Source of the DNA: Taibaiella soli | Lineage (GTDB): Bacteria > Bacteroidota > Bacteroidia > Chitinophagales > Chitinophagaceae | Assembly: GCF_003236175.1 (NCBI RefSeq) | Contig: NZ_QKTW01000006.1 | Span: 145,195-209,194 of the forward strand | Length of the DNA: 64,000 nucleotides | Direction of reading: 5' to 3' | In this document: piece by piece, positions 47,121 to 56,170 of the stretch | Position numbering within the stretch: position 1 is the first letter of the stretch | How the letters are laid out: each line of letters opens with the position of its first letter | Notes under the pieces: model-generated | What the model saw: only the letters and a program-made list of their open reading frames with translations | Database searches by the model: none | What the model was told of the DNA's origin: nothing | Made by a program: the position numbers and the translations under genes

Positions 47121-48464
47121 ATGTCGGGATTTACCGTAGCGATAGTAGGCAGGCCAAACGTAGGAAAATCAACACTTTTCAACCGTTTACTCGAACAAAG
47201 AAAAGCGATTGTTGATGACGTCAGCGGGGTAACCCGTGACCGCCAGTACGGCGTTGCGGAGTGGATCGGCAAAAAATTTAACCTTATTGATACCGGCGGT
47301 TTTGTTGCTAAATCAGATGATGTTTTTGAAAGAGAGATCCGCAAACAGGTAAAAATAGCCCTTGATGAGGCCAATTTGCTGTTGTTTGTATGTGATACCG
47401 TTACCGGAATTACCGATCAGGATGAGGAAATGGCGCATTTGCTGCGTCGTTCTGATAAGCCTGTATTGCTGGTTGTCAACAAAGTAGACAATGCAGAGCG
47501 TGCACTGGATGCTACTGAATTCTATTCCCTCGGTTTCGATGAAACTTATTTCCTGTCTTCTATCTCTGGTAGCGGCACAGGTGAGCTGCTCGACAAAGTA
47601 GCAGAACATATTCCGACAGAAGATGTACCTGTTGATGAAAATGGCAACGAAATCGAAGTAGAATCCGAAGTACCACCATTGCCGAAATTCGCCATTATTG
47701 GTCAGCCGAATGCGGGTAAATCTACCCTGCTGAATGCGCTGATCGGCGAAGAAAGAACCATCGTTTCAAACGTTCCGGGCACTACGCGAGATACCATTCA
47801 CACACACTACAAGCAATTCGGCAAGGAGTTTGTGCTCATCGATACAGCCGGTTTACGTAAAAAGAAAAACGTTCACGAAGATCTCGAATTCTACTCTGTG
47901 ATCCGCGCCATCCGTGCGATGGACGAAGCCGATGTGTGTATTCAGCTCATCGACGCCGAAAAAGGTATCACAGCGCAGGATGTCAGCATTTTCTCACTCG
48001 CTACACGTAAAGGGAAAGGCATTGTGCTGTTGATCAATAAATGGGATCTCGTAGAGAAAGAAACCAATACTGCCCGCGATTACGAAAAAGAGATTAAACA
48101 GAAAATTGCACCGTTTACCGATGTGCCTGTAATCTTTGTTTCAGCGCAGGAAAAGCAACGTATTTTCCAGGCAATGGAAAAAGCACTGGAAGTTTATGAA
48201 AACCGCGCCCGCAAAATTCCTACTTCGCAGATCAATGAAGTGATGCTGAAGGAAATTGAACGCTTTGCACCACCAATGACGCGTGGTCATTCAGTGAAGA
48301 TCAAGTTTGTGATGCAATTACCGACGGTTGTGCCATCATTTGCATTCTTTGCCAACTATCCTGAAGCGATTAAAGATCCATATAAAAACTTCCTGGAGAA
48401 CAAATTACGCAGCCACTACAATTTCAATGGCGTGCCGGTGCGTATTTTCTTCCGTAAGAAGTAG
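47121..48464 (+). CDS. der: Ribosome-assembly GTPase Der (EngA)
   Basis: A 447-residue tandem GTPase needed for 50S subunit assembly. The first G domain has P-loop GRPNVGKST (residues 10-18), DTGG and NKVD. The second has GQPNAGKST (near residue 196), DTAG and NKWD. The C-terminal KH-like domain follows from about residue 355 (VMLKEIERFAPPMTRGHSVKIKF). It is followed by a small toxin-antitoxin pair and then rimO. Confidence 0.97.
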   Translation: MSGFTVAIVGRPNVGKSTLFNRLLEQRKAIVDDVSGVTRDRQYGVAEWIGKKFNLIDTGGFVAKSDDVFEREIRKQVKIALDEANLLLFVCDTVTGITDQDEEMAHLLRRSDKPVLLVVNKVDNAERALDATEFYSLGFDETYFLSSISGSGTGELLDKVAEHIPTEDVPVDENGNEIEVESEVPPLPKFAIIGQPNAGKSTLLNALIGEERTIVSNVPGTTRDTIHTHYKQFGKEFVLIDTAGLRKKKNVHEDLEFYSVIRAIRAMDEADVCIQLIDAEKGITAQDVSIFSLATRKGKGIVLLINKWDLVEKETNTARDYEKEIKQKIAPFTDVPVIFVSAQEKQRIFQAMEKALEVYENRARKIPTSQINEVMLKEIERFAPPMTRGHSVKIKFVMQLPTVVPSFAFFANYPEAIKDPYKNFLENKLRSHYNFNGVPVRIFFRKK

Positions 48465-48506
48465 GTGCATAATTTCCAGTAACTTTATAATCTAAAGCGA
48501 AATTGT

Positions 48507-48740
48507 ATGTCGGTGAATGAATTGCAGCAACGGATTATTGACGAGGTGCTGAAAATGGAGAGTCCGGAGTTGCTTGAAAAATTTTACAAGCTTCTGGAAA
48601 TGGAAAAAGAAGAATATGTCTATCAACTTTCGGAAGAACGAAAGTTGATAATCAGGGAAGCACAAGCTGAGTATAAAGCTGGGAAGTATATCACACAAGA
48701 AGAACTGGACAAGGAACTTGATGAATGGCTCGAAGAATAA
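48507..48740 (+). CDS. Probable antitoxin of a RelE/ParE-type module
   Basis: A 77-residue acidic helical protein (VNELQQRIIDEVLKMESPEL at the N-terminus, EEYVYQLSEERKLIIREAQ in the middle) resembling addiction-module antitoxins that pair with RelE/ParE toxins. The acidic C-terminus (EELDKELDEWLEE) would bind the toxin. Its 3' end overlaps the toxin start by 16 bp. It lies 42 bp after der. A DNA-binding motif is not obvious, so autoregulation is uncertain. Confidence 0.78.
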   Translation: MSVNELQQRIIDEVLKMESPELLEKFYKLLEMEKEEYVYQLSEERKLIIREAQAEYKAGKYITQEELDKELDEWLEE

Positions 48741-49033
48741 TATGGACGTTAATTGCCAGAAAAGAACTTAAGGAAATTCTTGCTTATTGGAAAGAACGAA
48801 ATAGGTCAAATGTATATTCAAAAAAGCTCAAAGCCGCTATTGCTTTTACTGTAACCGAGGTGGCCATCAATCCAAAAATCGGAAGTAAAACAGCTAGTCC
48901 CAACGTTCGCAAAAAGGTTCTAAAGGACTACATAATCGCATACGAAGAAATAAAAAGCGGAATTCTGATATTGTCCGTCTGGGACACTCGCCAGAATCCG
49001 GAAAAATTGAAAAGCAGATTAAGTGAAAAGTAA
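48725..49033 (+). CDS. RelE/ParE-family toxin
   Basis: A 102-residue basic protein with the RelE/ParE fold pattern: WTLIARKELKEILAYWKERN, then NPKIGSKTASPNVRKKVLKDYIIAYEE and the strand ILILSVWDTRQNPEKL. The last motif resembles the ParE C-terminal VWDTRQNP seen in Bacteroidota ParE/RelE proteins. It may cleave mRNA on the ribosome or poison gyrase; the branch cannot be assigned by eye. The 3' end overlaps the GTG start of rimO by 11 bp, tying its translation to an essential-pathway gene. Confidence 0.85.
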   Translation: MARRIIWTLIARKELKEILAYWKERNRSNVYSKKLKAAIAFTVTEVAINPKIGSKTASPNVRKKVLKDYIIAYEEIKSGILILSVWDTRQNPEKLKSRLSEK

Positions 49034-50333
49034 AACACTCAAAAAAGACAAGGTAAACATCATTACCCTCGGTTGTTCGAAAAACCTGGTGGATAGTGAA
49101 GTATTAAGCGGTCAGCTGAACGCAAACGGCATCAAAGTGGTGCACGAAAACGAAAAGCTGAATCACAATATCGTGGTGGTGAACACTTGTGGCTTTATCG
49201 ATAAAGCAAAAGAAGAAAGCATCAATACGATTCTGGAGCAGGTAGAACTGAAACGTGAAGGCCGCCTCGACAAAGTGTATGTGACTGGCTGTCTCAGCGA
49301 ACGCTACCGCCACGATCTGCTCAACGAAATTCCGGAGGTGGATGCATGGTTCGGAACCATGGAATTGCCACTGATCCTGAAACAATTTAATGCAGATTAT
49401 AAGCAAGAGCTGATCGGTGAACGTCTTTTGGCTACGCCGAAGCACTATGCTTATCTCAAAATATCCGAAGGTTGTAATCGTACTTGCTCGTTCTGCGCGA
49501 TTCCGTTGATGCGTGGCAACCACGTTTCAAAAACTATTGAAGAGGTAGTAAGCGAAGCGAAAAAACTCGTGTCAATGGGCGTGAAGGAAATCATGCTGAT
49601 TGCGCAGGAGCTGACTTACTACGGCCTGGACATCTATAAAAAACGTGCATTAAGCGAATTGCTGAAACATCTTTCTGATGTGCCAGGTCTAACTTGGATT
49701 CGTCTCCACTACGCTTATCCTTCCAAATTCCCATTGGACATTCTGGACGTAATGCGTGAACGTGACAACATCTGCAATTACCTGGACATGCCGCTGCAAC
49801 ATATTTCCAACAATATGCTGAAAGCGATGAAACGTCAGATGGACAAGCAGGAAATTTATGATCTGATCGGTGCTATCCGCGAAACAGTTCCGGGTATTTG
49901 TCTTCGTACAACGCTCATCACGGGTTTCCCGGGCGAAACAAGAGATGATGTGGAAGAACTGAAATCATTCCTCGAAGATGTTCGTCTGGATCGCGTAGGT
50001 ATCTTTACTTATTCGCACGAAGAAAATACTTCGGCTTACGAGTTGGAAGATTTGATTCCTGCAGAAGAAAAAGAAGCGCGCGCACAGGAAATCATGGAAG
50101 TGCAGCAGGAAATTTCTTACGAAAAAAATCAGGAAAAAATCGGACAGACTTATAAAGTACTGATCGATAAAAAAGAAGCTGGCCGTTACCTGGGCCGTAC
50201 TGAATTTGACAGTGTAGAGGTAGACAATGAAGTAGTGATTAACGGTACTGACGAATTGCCGATTGGTGATTTCGTAAACGTGAAGATTACGAAAGCTTAT
50301 GACTACGATCTGGAAGGTGAAGTGGTTGCTTAA
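49023..50333 (+). CDS. rimO: Ribosomal protein S12 methylthiotransferase RimO
   Basis: A radical SAM enzyme that adds a methylthio group to an aspartate of ribosomal protein S12. In 436 residues: the UPF0004 domain with cysteines in ITLGCSKNLVDSE, VVNTCGFI and TGCLSER; the radical SAM motif SEGCNRTCSFCAIP; and a C-terminal TRAM domain (from about residue 370). The frame starts with GTG and overlaps the toxin gene by 11 bp; no later ATG would keep the first cysteine motif, so GTG is accepted. A strong terminator follows. Confidence 0.94.
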   Translation: MKSKTLKKDKVNIITLGCSKNLVDSEVLSGQLNANGIKVVHENEKLNHNIVVVNTCGFIDKAKEESINTILEQVELKREGRLDKVYVTGCLSERYRHDLLNEIPEVDAWFGTMELPLILKQFNADYKQELIGERLLATPKHYAYLKISEGCNRTCSFCAIPLMRGNHVSKTIEEVVSEAKKLVSMGVKEIMLIAQELTYYGLDIYKKRALSELLKHLSDVPGLTWIRLHYAYPSKFPLDILDVMRERDNICNYLDMPLQHISNNMLKAMKRQMDKQEIYDLIGAIRETVPGICLRTTLITGFPGETRDDVEELKSFLEDVRLDRVGIFTYSHEENTSAYELEDLIPAEEKEARAQEIMEVQQEISYEKNQEKIGQTYKVLIDKKEAGRYLGRTEFDSVEVDNEVVINGTDELPIGDFVNVKITKAYDYDLEGEVVA

Positions 50334-50356
50334 GCATACGACAACAACATAATTGA

Positions 50357-50386
50357 TAAAAGCCTCGCGGTTTCGCGGGGCTTTTT
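50357..50386 (+). terminator. Intrinsic terminator after rimO
   Basis: AAAAGCCTCGCG pairs with CGCGGGGCTTTT (one G-T pair) around a short loop, followed by T. Confidence 0.9.
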
Positions 50387-50533
50387 CATTTCTGACACAG
50401 GAGTTAGTGTAGCACTCTTGTGTCTTGAAAATGGCCAGTCTCCATATTGGTATTAGTAGTAACTGTCAAAGACTGCTGATATTGTAGATACGAGTTACCC
50501 TCGGTAAACTCGCGCAGTAAAACCAGTTCAAAT

Positions 50534-50563
50534 AAAAAGCCCCAACATTTCTGCCGGGGCTAT
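50534..50563 (-). terminator. Intrinsic terminator after the ompH pair
   Basis: On the minus strand AGCCCC pairs with GGGGCT around a 12-base loop, followed by TTTTTATTT. It lies 35 bp downstream of the second ompH. Confidence 0.85.
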
Positions 50564-50597
50564 TCTATTTCTTCGCACTCGAATGGAGTGGTGAAAA

Positions 50598-51104
50598 TTA
50601 TTTAATACCGAGTTTTGCTTTTACTAAAGGCAGGATATTGTCTGTTTCTTTAGCATACAGCAGAGAACCTGCGGAAGCATCAAATACATAATCGTAACCT
50701 TTTTCTTTCGCTACTTCTTTGATTGCTTTATCAGCTTTTTCCAGCAGTGGTTTGTACAGCTCCTGGCGTTTGTTTGCAACTTTTTCCTGAGCACTTTCGT
50801 TCGTAGACTGCATTCTTTCCTGCAGCTGTTGAATTTCTTTATACTTCACTTCTTTCACGGCATCGGTCATTGTTTTTTCATTTGCCTGAAAGTCCTGCAC
50901 TTTTTTGTCATACTCTTTAGACATAGCATCGAGCTGGTCCTGGAAAGATTTTGCATAAACTTTCAATGCAGTATCCGCCTTGCTTACGTCTGGCATCATG
51001 GAAAGCAATTCCTGAGAATTTACATAACCGAATTTAGTCTGAGCCTTCAGTGCTGTTGCTCCGAACATTAAGCCGATGGCGAGAAACAATACAAACTTTT
51101 TCAT
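50598..51104 (-). CDS. OmpH/Skp-family periplasmic chaperone (second copy)
   Basis: A 168-residue exported protein (signal peptide ending near ALKAQ) with the Skp layout: FGYVNSQELLSMMPDVSKAD, a long charged coiled coil, then DYVFDASAGSLLYAKETDNI. Skp-type chaperones hold unfolded outer-membrane proteins in the periplasm. It is the distal gene of uppS-bamA-ompH-ompH and has the operon terminator behind it. Confidence 0.92.
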   Translation of the reverse strand: MKKFVLFLAIGLMFGATALKAQTKFGYVNSQELLSMMPDVSKADTALKVYAKSFQDQLDAMSKEYDKKVQDFQANEKTMTDAVKEVKYKEIQQLQERMQSTNESAQEKVANKRQELYKPLLEKADKAIKEVAKEKGYDYVFDASAGSLLYAKETDNILPLVKAKLGIK

Positions 51105-51174
51105 TTTTAGATTGGTGCGCTTTTTTAATCTTTTGAAGTGCGAAATTATGATTGCAGCTGCAAATTAACTGCCA

Positions 51175-51690
51175 TTATTTGTTTATTCCAAGTAATTTTA
51201 ACACATCGTCGCTACGGTCCAGCTTGGGGTCAGCATAGAATAGTGTTACTCCACCCGCTTTATCCAGTACCATGTCATAACCTTTATTGCTGGCCATTTT
51301 CTGAACTGCGTTGTATACACGATCCTGAATTGGCTTCACCAGCTCCTGACGTTTTTTGAACAAATCACCCTCGTAGCCGAAATGCTGTTTCTGTAAATCT
51401 TTCGCTGCTTTTTCCTTTTCAACGATTTCATCTTCACGTTTTTTCCGCACATCGTCGCTCAGCATCGCACGTTCGGCCTGGTAAGACTTATACATACGGT
51501 CCACTTCCGCCATGCGCGTATCTACCTCTGTCTGCCATTGTTTAGACATCTGATCAAGGCGTGTTTGTGCGTCTTTATAATCAACCAGTTTTTCGAGAAT
51601 GTATTTAGAATCGATGATGCAATAACGTTGTGCCTGAGCTGCGAGCGCAGTACCAAACACAAACAGAATGCCAAGAATCACCTTTTTCAT
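51175..51690 (-). CDS. OmpH/Skp-family periplasmic chaperone (first copy)
   Basis: A 171-residue exported protein (signal peptide ending near ALAAQAQ) with RYCIIDSKYILEKLVDYKDAQ, a coiled-coil arm with EDEIVEKEKAAKDLQKQ, and DMVLDKAGGVTLFYADPKLD. It is 45 bp downstream of bamA and 70 bp upstream of a second Skp homologue with which it shares clear similarity, so the two probably arose by duplication and may work as distinct or mixed trimers. Confidence 0.92.
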   Translation of the reverse strand: MKKVILGILFVFGTALAAQAQRYCIIDSKYILEKLVDYKDAQTRLDQMSKQWQTEVDTRMAEVDRMYKSYQAERAMLSDDVRKKREDEIVEKEKAAKDLQKQHFGYEGDLFKKRQELVKPIQDRVYNAVQKMASNKGYDMVLDKAGGVTLFYADPKLDRSDDVLKLLGINK

Positions 51691-51735
51691 ATGCCGATAT
51701 TTTTATAAGGTTAGCAAATAATTTTAACAAATCTA

Positions 51736-54417
51736 TTATTCCGGTTCGAAGCCTAACATGAATGTGAACTTAGACATGTCTTTGAAGCTGGTAATACCGT
51801 TGGCCGGATCGTAACGATCGAAACCGATACCGTAGTCAAGACCAAGGAGACCGAACATCGGCAGGAAGATACGGATACCCACACCCGCGTCACGATTCAA
51901 TCTAAACGGATTGTACTGTTTGAAATTGTCCCAGGCATTCGCAGCATCCACAAACATCAAACCATAGATAGTAGATGTAGGACTAAGTGAGAATGGATAA
52001 CGAACCTCCGCAACGAATTTATTGAAGATCGTTGCATTCTGCGCGTACACCTCATAACCACGCTGAGAGATGATGTCTTTACCTACGAAGTAAGAATAAC
52101 CGGAGAGACCGTCACCACCGAGCTGGAAGCGTTCAAACGGCGAGAAACCGAGTGCAGGATCGTAGTAACCCATGAAGCCCATTTTGGTAGAGAGCTTGAA
52201 TACGAGGTTACCAGCGATTTTCTGATACCAGTCTGCAGTGAATTTATACTTATGGTACTCTACCCACTTATACTTTTCAGAAGAAGTTTCGTTCGCGTAA
52301 TCTTTATTGGAGAATGCACTGTACGGCGGTGTGAACTGGAATGTAAAGCTGATATTAGAACCGCTACGAGGATACAAAGGCTGATCTACAGAGTAACGAG
52401 CCAATACGACTTTCGCGTAAAGGTTATTACTGTAACCATTGTTGAAATCGCCTACCAGAGCGTAATCTTTCAGATAATAATTCTGATAGTTCAGGCCGTA
52501 AGTCAATACGAAGTTATCATCCGGCCATTTCAGACGTTTACTGAGTGAAATACCACCACCGACCGTACGGATGTACGACAGATTTGGATCGGTACCGTAT
52601 GAAGAACCCGAATATTTACTGTACACAAAGCTTGTGGTGAGAGCGTTTGGTTTTTTACCGCCCAACCATGGCTCAGTAAATGAAGTATTGAATGAGTTGT
52701 AATAAGCACCGTTTGAAGAGAAGTTGATTGAGAACTTCTGTCCATCACCCACTGGGAGCGGATCCCAATATTTCGGTTTGAAGATATTACGGATCGAGAA
52801 GTTGTTGAACACAACACCGATGTTACCGTAGAATTTCACACCACCACCGAAGCCGGCAGAAAGCTGCAACTGATCGCTTGATTTTTCAGCAACCGTGTAT
52901 TCAATATCCACTGTTCCGTCTTCCGGATGCGGTTTCGGTTGAATACCGATTTTCTCCTGATCAAAGAAGCCCAGGTTGGCAATCTCACGCTGAGAGCGAA
53001 TCAGATCAGAACGCTTAAATTTATTACCGGGCAATGTACGCAGCTCACGACGGATGACGTGTTCATTCGTACGGTCGTTACCAGCAATCGTAATATTACG
53101 GATCGTTGCCTGCTGACCTTCAGTAACACGCATTTCATAGTTAATGGTATCACCTACAACAGATGTTTCCACCGCATCTACGTTAAAGAACAAATAACCA
53201 TCGTCCATATAAAGACTACTAACGTCTTCACCACCTTCAGGGCTCAACTGTTTACCCAAACGTGTATCCAACAATTCCTGGTTATAAACATCACCTTTTT
53301 TAATACCTAAGATAGCAGACAATTCTTCGTCCTTATATTTAGTATTACCCTTCCATTTGATATCACCAAAATAGTAACGGTGGCCTTCTTTTACCTTGAT
53401 ATTAATATTAAGGTTGCCGTTAGCTACAGTATAAATGGTATCATCTTCGATTATCGCATCACGATAACCCAGCGAGTTGTAATACGTAACCAGCGCTTGT
53501 TTGTCATCTTCGTATTTCGACTGATTGAATTTCGAAGAGGAGAAAAAGTTCGGACGGAAATAAGGATTCAGGGCATCCAGCGTTTTAGACACAGACAGGA
53601 AGCCGAAGTTCTTTACATATTTACCGAATGAGCGTTTTGTCGTATCGTCATATGCATTGATTGCATCCGCAGGATATGCAGAGAGGCGAGCCATCTGTTT
53701 AGAAGACTTCAGCGTACGTTTCAGACGAGCTTCAGAAGCATTTTCATTACCTGAAATACTTACGTTGTTGATATGCGTTTTGCTGCCTTTGTCAATATCA
53801 AACGTTACCACAACCGAGTTTACGCTGAATGAATCCGGATGTTCCAGCACTTTCACTTTAATATTACCGTATCCTTTTTCTGCATAGAATTTGCGGATAC
53901 GTTCCACAGCTTCTTTTTTCACACCATCCGTGATTACGCGTGCGCGCACCAGATTAATCTTATCTCTTAACTCTGTAGCTTCCCCTTTGCGGATACCTTT
54001 AAAATTATAGCGACCCAGTTTCGGGCGTTCTTCTACTACAATATTAAGGAACACTTTATCACCAACATATTTAGCGATATCGATGTGTACGTTGGCAAAC
54101 AACTCCTGTTTCCAAAGATTACGGATGGCTTTAGCGATGCCGTCATCATTCGGCAAATGCACTTTCTGACCTACCGTAAGGCCAGTTACTGCCAGCAACA
54201 GATCTTCGTCGAGGTATTTTGCGCCGGTTACCGTAATACCACCGATCTCATATTCCTGTGGTTTTGATGGCGTAGCCGCGGCACTACTACCTGACTGGTA
54301 ACGACCCAACGAAGGACGGCTACTGCTGTCGCGGCCAATCTGAGCCTTTGCGGTAGCAGCCATCAATATCAGGCAACCAAAAATAACATAGCAAAAATGC
54401 TGTGTGAATTTATACAT
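51736..54417 (-). CDS. bamA: Outer-membrane assembly factor BamA
   Basis: An 893-residue outer-membrane protein that inserts barrels into the membrane. The ATG at 54417 starts a signal peptide (MYKFTQHFCYVIFGCLIL, cleaved near TAKAQ); it overlaps the uppS stop by 8 bp (ATGTATAA). Five POTRA repeats cover about residues 60-470. The C-terminal surface-antigen barrel from about 500 ends in MSKFTFMLGFEPE. The barrel contains the VGGGISLSKRLKWP motif, whose role matches the VRGF/lid region only loosely. Upstream in-frame codons overlap uppS and are rejected. Confidence 0.95.
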   Translation of the reverse strand: MYKFTQHFCYVIFGCLILMAATAKAQIGRDSSSRPSLGRYQSGSSAAATPSKPQEYEIGGITVTGAKYLDEDLLLAVTGLTVGQKVHLPNDDGIAKAIRNLWKQELFANVHIDIAKYVGDKVFLNIVVEERPKLGRYNFKGIRKGEATELRDKINLVRARVITDGVKKEAVERIRKFYAEKGYGNIKVKVLEHPDSFSVNSVVVTFDIDKGSKTHINNVSISGNENASEARLKRTLKSSKQMARLSAYPADAINAYDDTTKRSFGKYVKNFGFLSVSKTLDALNPYFRPNFFSSSKFNQSKYEDDKQALVTYYNSLGYRDAIIEDDTIYTVANGNLNINIKVKEGHRYYFGDIKWKGNTKYKDEELSAILGIKKGDVYNQELLDTRLGKQLSPEGGEDVSSLYMDDGYLFFNVDAVETSVVGDTINYEMRVTEGQQATIRNITIAGNDRTNEHVIRRELRTLPGNKFKRSDLIRSQREIANLGFFDQEKIGIQPKPHPEDGTVDIEYTVAEKSSDQLQLSAGFGGGVKFYGNIGVVFNNFSIRNIFKPKYWDPLPVGDGQKFSINFSSNGAYYNSFNTSFTEPWLGGKKPNALTTSFVYSKYSGSSYGTDPNLSYIRTVGGGISLSKRLKWPDDNFVLTYGLNYQNYYLKDYALVGDFNNGYSNNLYAKVVLARYSVDQPLYPRSGSNISFTFQFTPPYSAFSNKDYANETSSEKYKWVEYHKYKFTADWYQKIAGNLVFKLSTKMGFMGYYDPALGFSPFERFQLGGDGLSGYSYFVGKDIISQRGYEVYAQNATIFNKFVAEVRYPFSLSPTSTIYGLMFVDAANAWDNFKQYNPFRLNRDAGVGIRIFLPMFGLLGLDYGIGFDRYDPANGITSFKDMSKFTFMLGFEPE

Positions 54418-55171
54418 GCTGGGGTGTGTTCGTTTGGATTTGTTCGCTGGTTTTTCCGAAGCGGCGTTCTCTCTGCTGATAATTAAGAAGCGCTTCATAT
54501 AAATGTTGTTTACGAAATGCAGGCCAATGCACCGGGCTAAAATAAAGCTCGGCATAAGCCAGTTGATACAGCAGAAAATTACTGATGCGATGTTCGCCAC
54601 TGGTGCGTATCATCAGTTCCGGATCAGGAAAAGCAGCCGTATTCAGATATTGATGGAATAGACCATCATTAATATCTTCTGGTTTAATTTTTCCTGCTAC
54701 AGCGTCCATTGCAATTTTGCGGGCAGCCTCTGTGATTTCCCACTGAGAGCTGTAACTAAGTGCCAGAATAAGATTGAGACCGGTATTCATGGCCGTGATC
54801 TCTTTGGCTTCATTAAGTTCTTTCTGACAAATTTCCGGCAGACTTTCAAAGTCTCCGATTACATGCATCCGAACATTATTTTGTTTGAGTTCGTCAACCT
54901 CTTTACGAATTGTATTCACCAGCAGTTCCATCAAAGCGTTTACTTCTTCTTTGGGACGGTTCCAGTTTTCAGTAGAAAAGGCGTATAGCGTCAGGTAAGG
55001 GATGCCCAGTTCCGCACAGGTATTTACCATTTCACGCACACTGAGAACACCTTCATGGTGGCCGTAAACGCGGTCTTCTCCACGTTCTTTTGCCCAACGG
55101 CCATTACCGTCCATAATAACGGCGATGTGCTTTGGCAATTTATTTCGGTCGATGGCTTGTAAAACCTCCAT
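54410..55171 (-). CDS. uppS: Isoprenyl (undecaprenyl) diphosphate synthase
   Basis: A cis-prenyltransferase making the C55 carrier lipid for peptidoglycan and other polymers. It has 253 residues from the ATG at 55171 (MEVLQAIDRNKLPKHIAVIMDGNGRWAKERG), with catalytic Asp in MDGNGRWA, the TLYAFSTENWNRP motif and the closing RTSGEHRISNFLLYQLAYAEL. A start at 55234 would lie upstream of the -7 box (55213-55220), so the later ATG is preferred. It leads the uppS-bamA-ompH-ompH group. Confidence 0.94.
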   Translation of the reverse strand: MEVLQAIDRNKLPKHIAVIMDGNGRWAKERGEDRVYGHHEGVLSVREMVNTCAELGIPYLTLYAFSTENWNRPKEEVNALMELLVNTIRKEVDELKQNNVRMHVIGDFESLPEICQKELNEAKEITAMNTGLNLILALSYSSQWEITEAARKIAMDAVAGKIKPEDINDGLFHQYLNTAAFPDPELMIRTSGEHRISNFLLYQLAYAELYFSPVHWPAFRKQHLYEALLNYQQRERRFGKTSEQIQTNTPQHV

Positions 55172-55212
55172 ATCTGTGATAACACTCTTTTTATAAAGGG
55201 TGTGCGAAGGTA

Positions 55213-55242
55213 CAAAAATAGATGCTTGGTTCATGTATCAAA
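55213..55242 (-). promoter_or_regulatory. Promoter of uppS-bamA-ompH-ompH
   Basis: On the minus strand TTTTG (55239-55243), 18 bases, then TATTTTTG (55213-55220). Transcription would start near 55208, which excludes the upstream uppS start codon. Confidence 0.65.
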
Positions 55243-55419
55243 ATAGCGGTTTATAGTTTAACGCCATTTTAACGGTGCCAAAACACTGAAAATCTGCGTC
55301 GGACGTGGCTTTCCCAGCCAATTAACACATTTTGAAAAAAGAACAGATCATACGCTGGAAAAATGTTCATATTTTATTGTTTCGGAGATTTCGTAATTTA
55401 TTTATTATTTCGCACCAGT

Positions 55420-56070
55420 ATGATTACCAATCTCAGCAGTCAGCACTCTGTTCTTAATGAATGGGTTCGTGAAATCCGCGACATATCGGTACAAAACGAC
55501 CGGATGCGTTTCAGAAGAAATATGGAACGTATCGGCGAGATCAGCGCCTATGAAATCAGTAAGCTGCTACCTTATAGAGAGGTAACGATACAGACGCCAA
55601 TGGGGGAAGCACCATGCCTGGAACTGGAAGCGCAGCCCATTTTGGCTACGATCCTCCGCGCAGGCCTGCCGCTACATGAAGGGTTACTGAATTTCTTTGA
55701 CCGGGCAGATTGCGCTTTTATAGCTGCCTACCGGAAACATCACAGAGATGGTTCTTTTGAAATTGAACAGAATTATATGACCTGTCCGGATATTTCCGGC
55801 CGGCCACTTATTATTGCCGATCCGATGCTGGCGACTGGCTCTTCATTAGTTTTAGCCATCGAAACGCTGCTGGAAAATGGCAAACCATCCCAAATTCACG
55901 TCGTAACGGCTATCGCATGTACCGTCGGTATTGAATATGTAAAACGCCGTTTTCCACAAGTCCATGTTTGGGCAGGCGACATTGACGACGAGCTCACAGC
56001 TAAAGGATATATCGTTCCGGGGCTTGGAGATGCCGGTGATCTTTCATACGGCAATAAACGTCAATCATAA
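55420..56070 (+). CDS. upp: Uracil phosphoribosyltransferase
   Basis: Salvages uracil to UMP with PRPP in the cytoplasm. The 216-residue protein from the ATG at 55420 has the PRPP-binding loop IADPMLATGSSLVLAIE and the UPRT closing motif IVPGLGDAGDLSYGNK. A longer frame from 55363 adds 19 hydrophobic residues with no family match and is not used. It diverges from uppS, with about 250 bp between the two start codons. Confidence 0.92.
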   Translation: MITNLSSQHSVLNEWVREIRDISVQNDRMRFRRNMERIGEISAYEISKLLPYREVTIQTPMGEAPCLELEAQPILATILRAGLPLHEGLLNFFDRADCAFIAAYRKHHRDGSFEIEQNYMTCPDISGRPLIIADPMLATGSSLVLAIETLLENGKPSQIHVVTAIACTVGIEYVKRRFPQVHVWAGDIDDELTAKGYIVPGLGDAGDLSYGNKRQS

Positions 56071-56170
56071 CCCAACCAAAATATTATAAGGCGCTGTCTT
56101 GCATAGTAAGAATTTTTACCTTATTTTGGCTTGCAGAAACTTAGTTTAACCATTTCATAAAATTTCCCAG

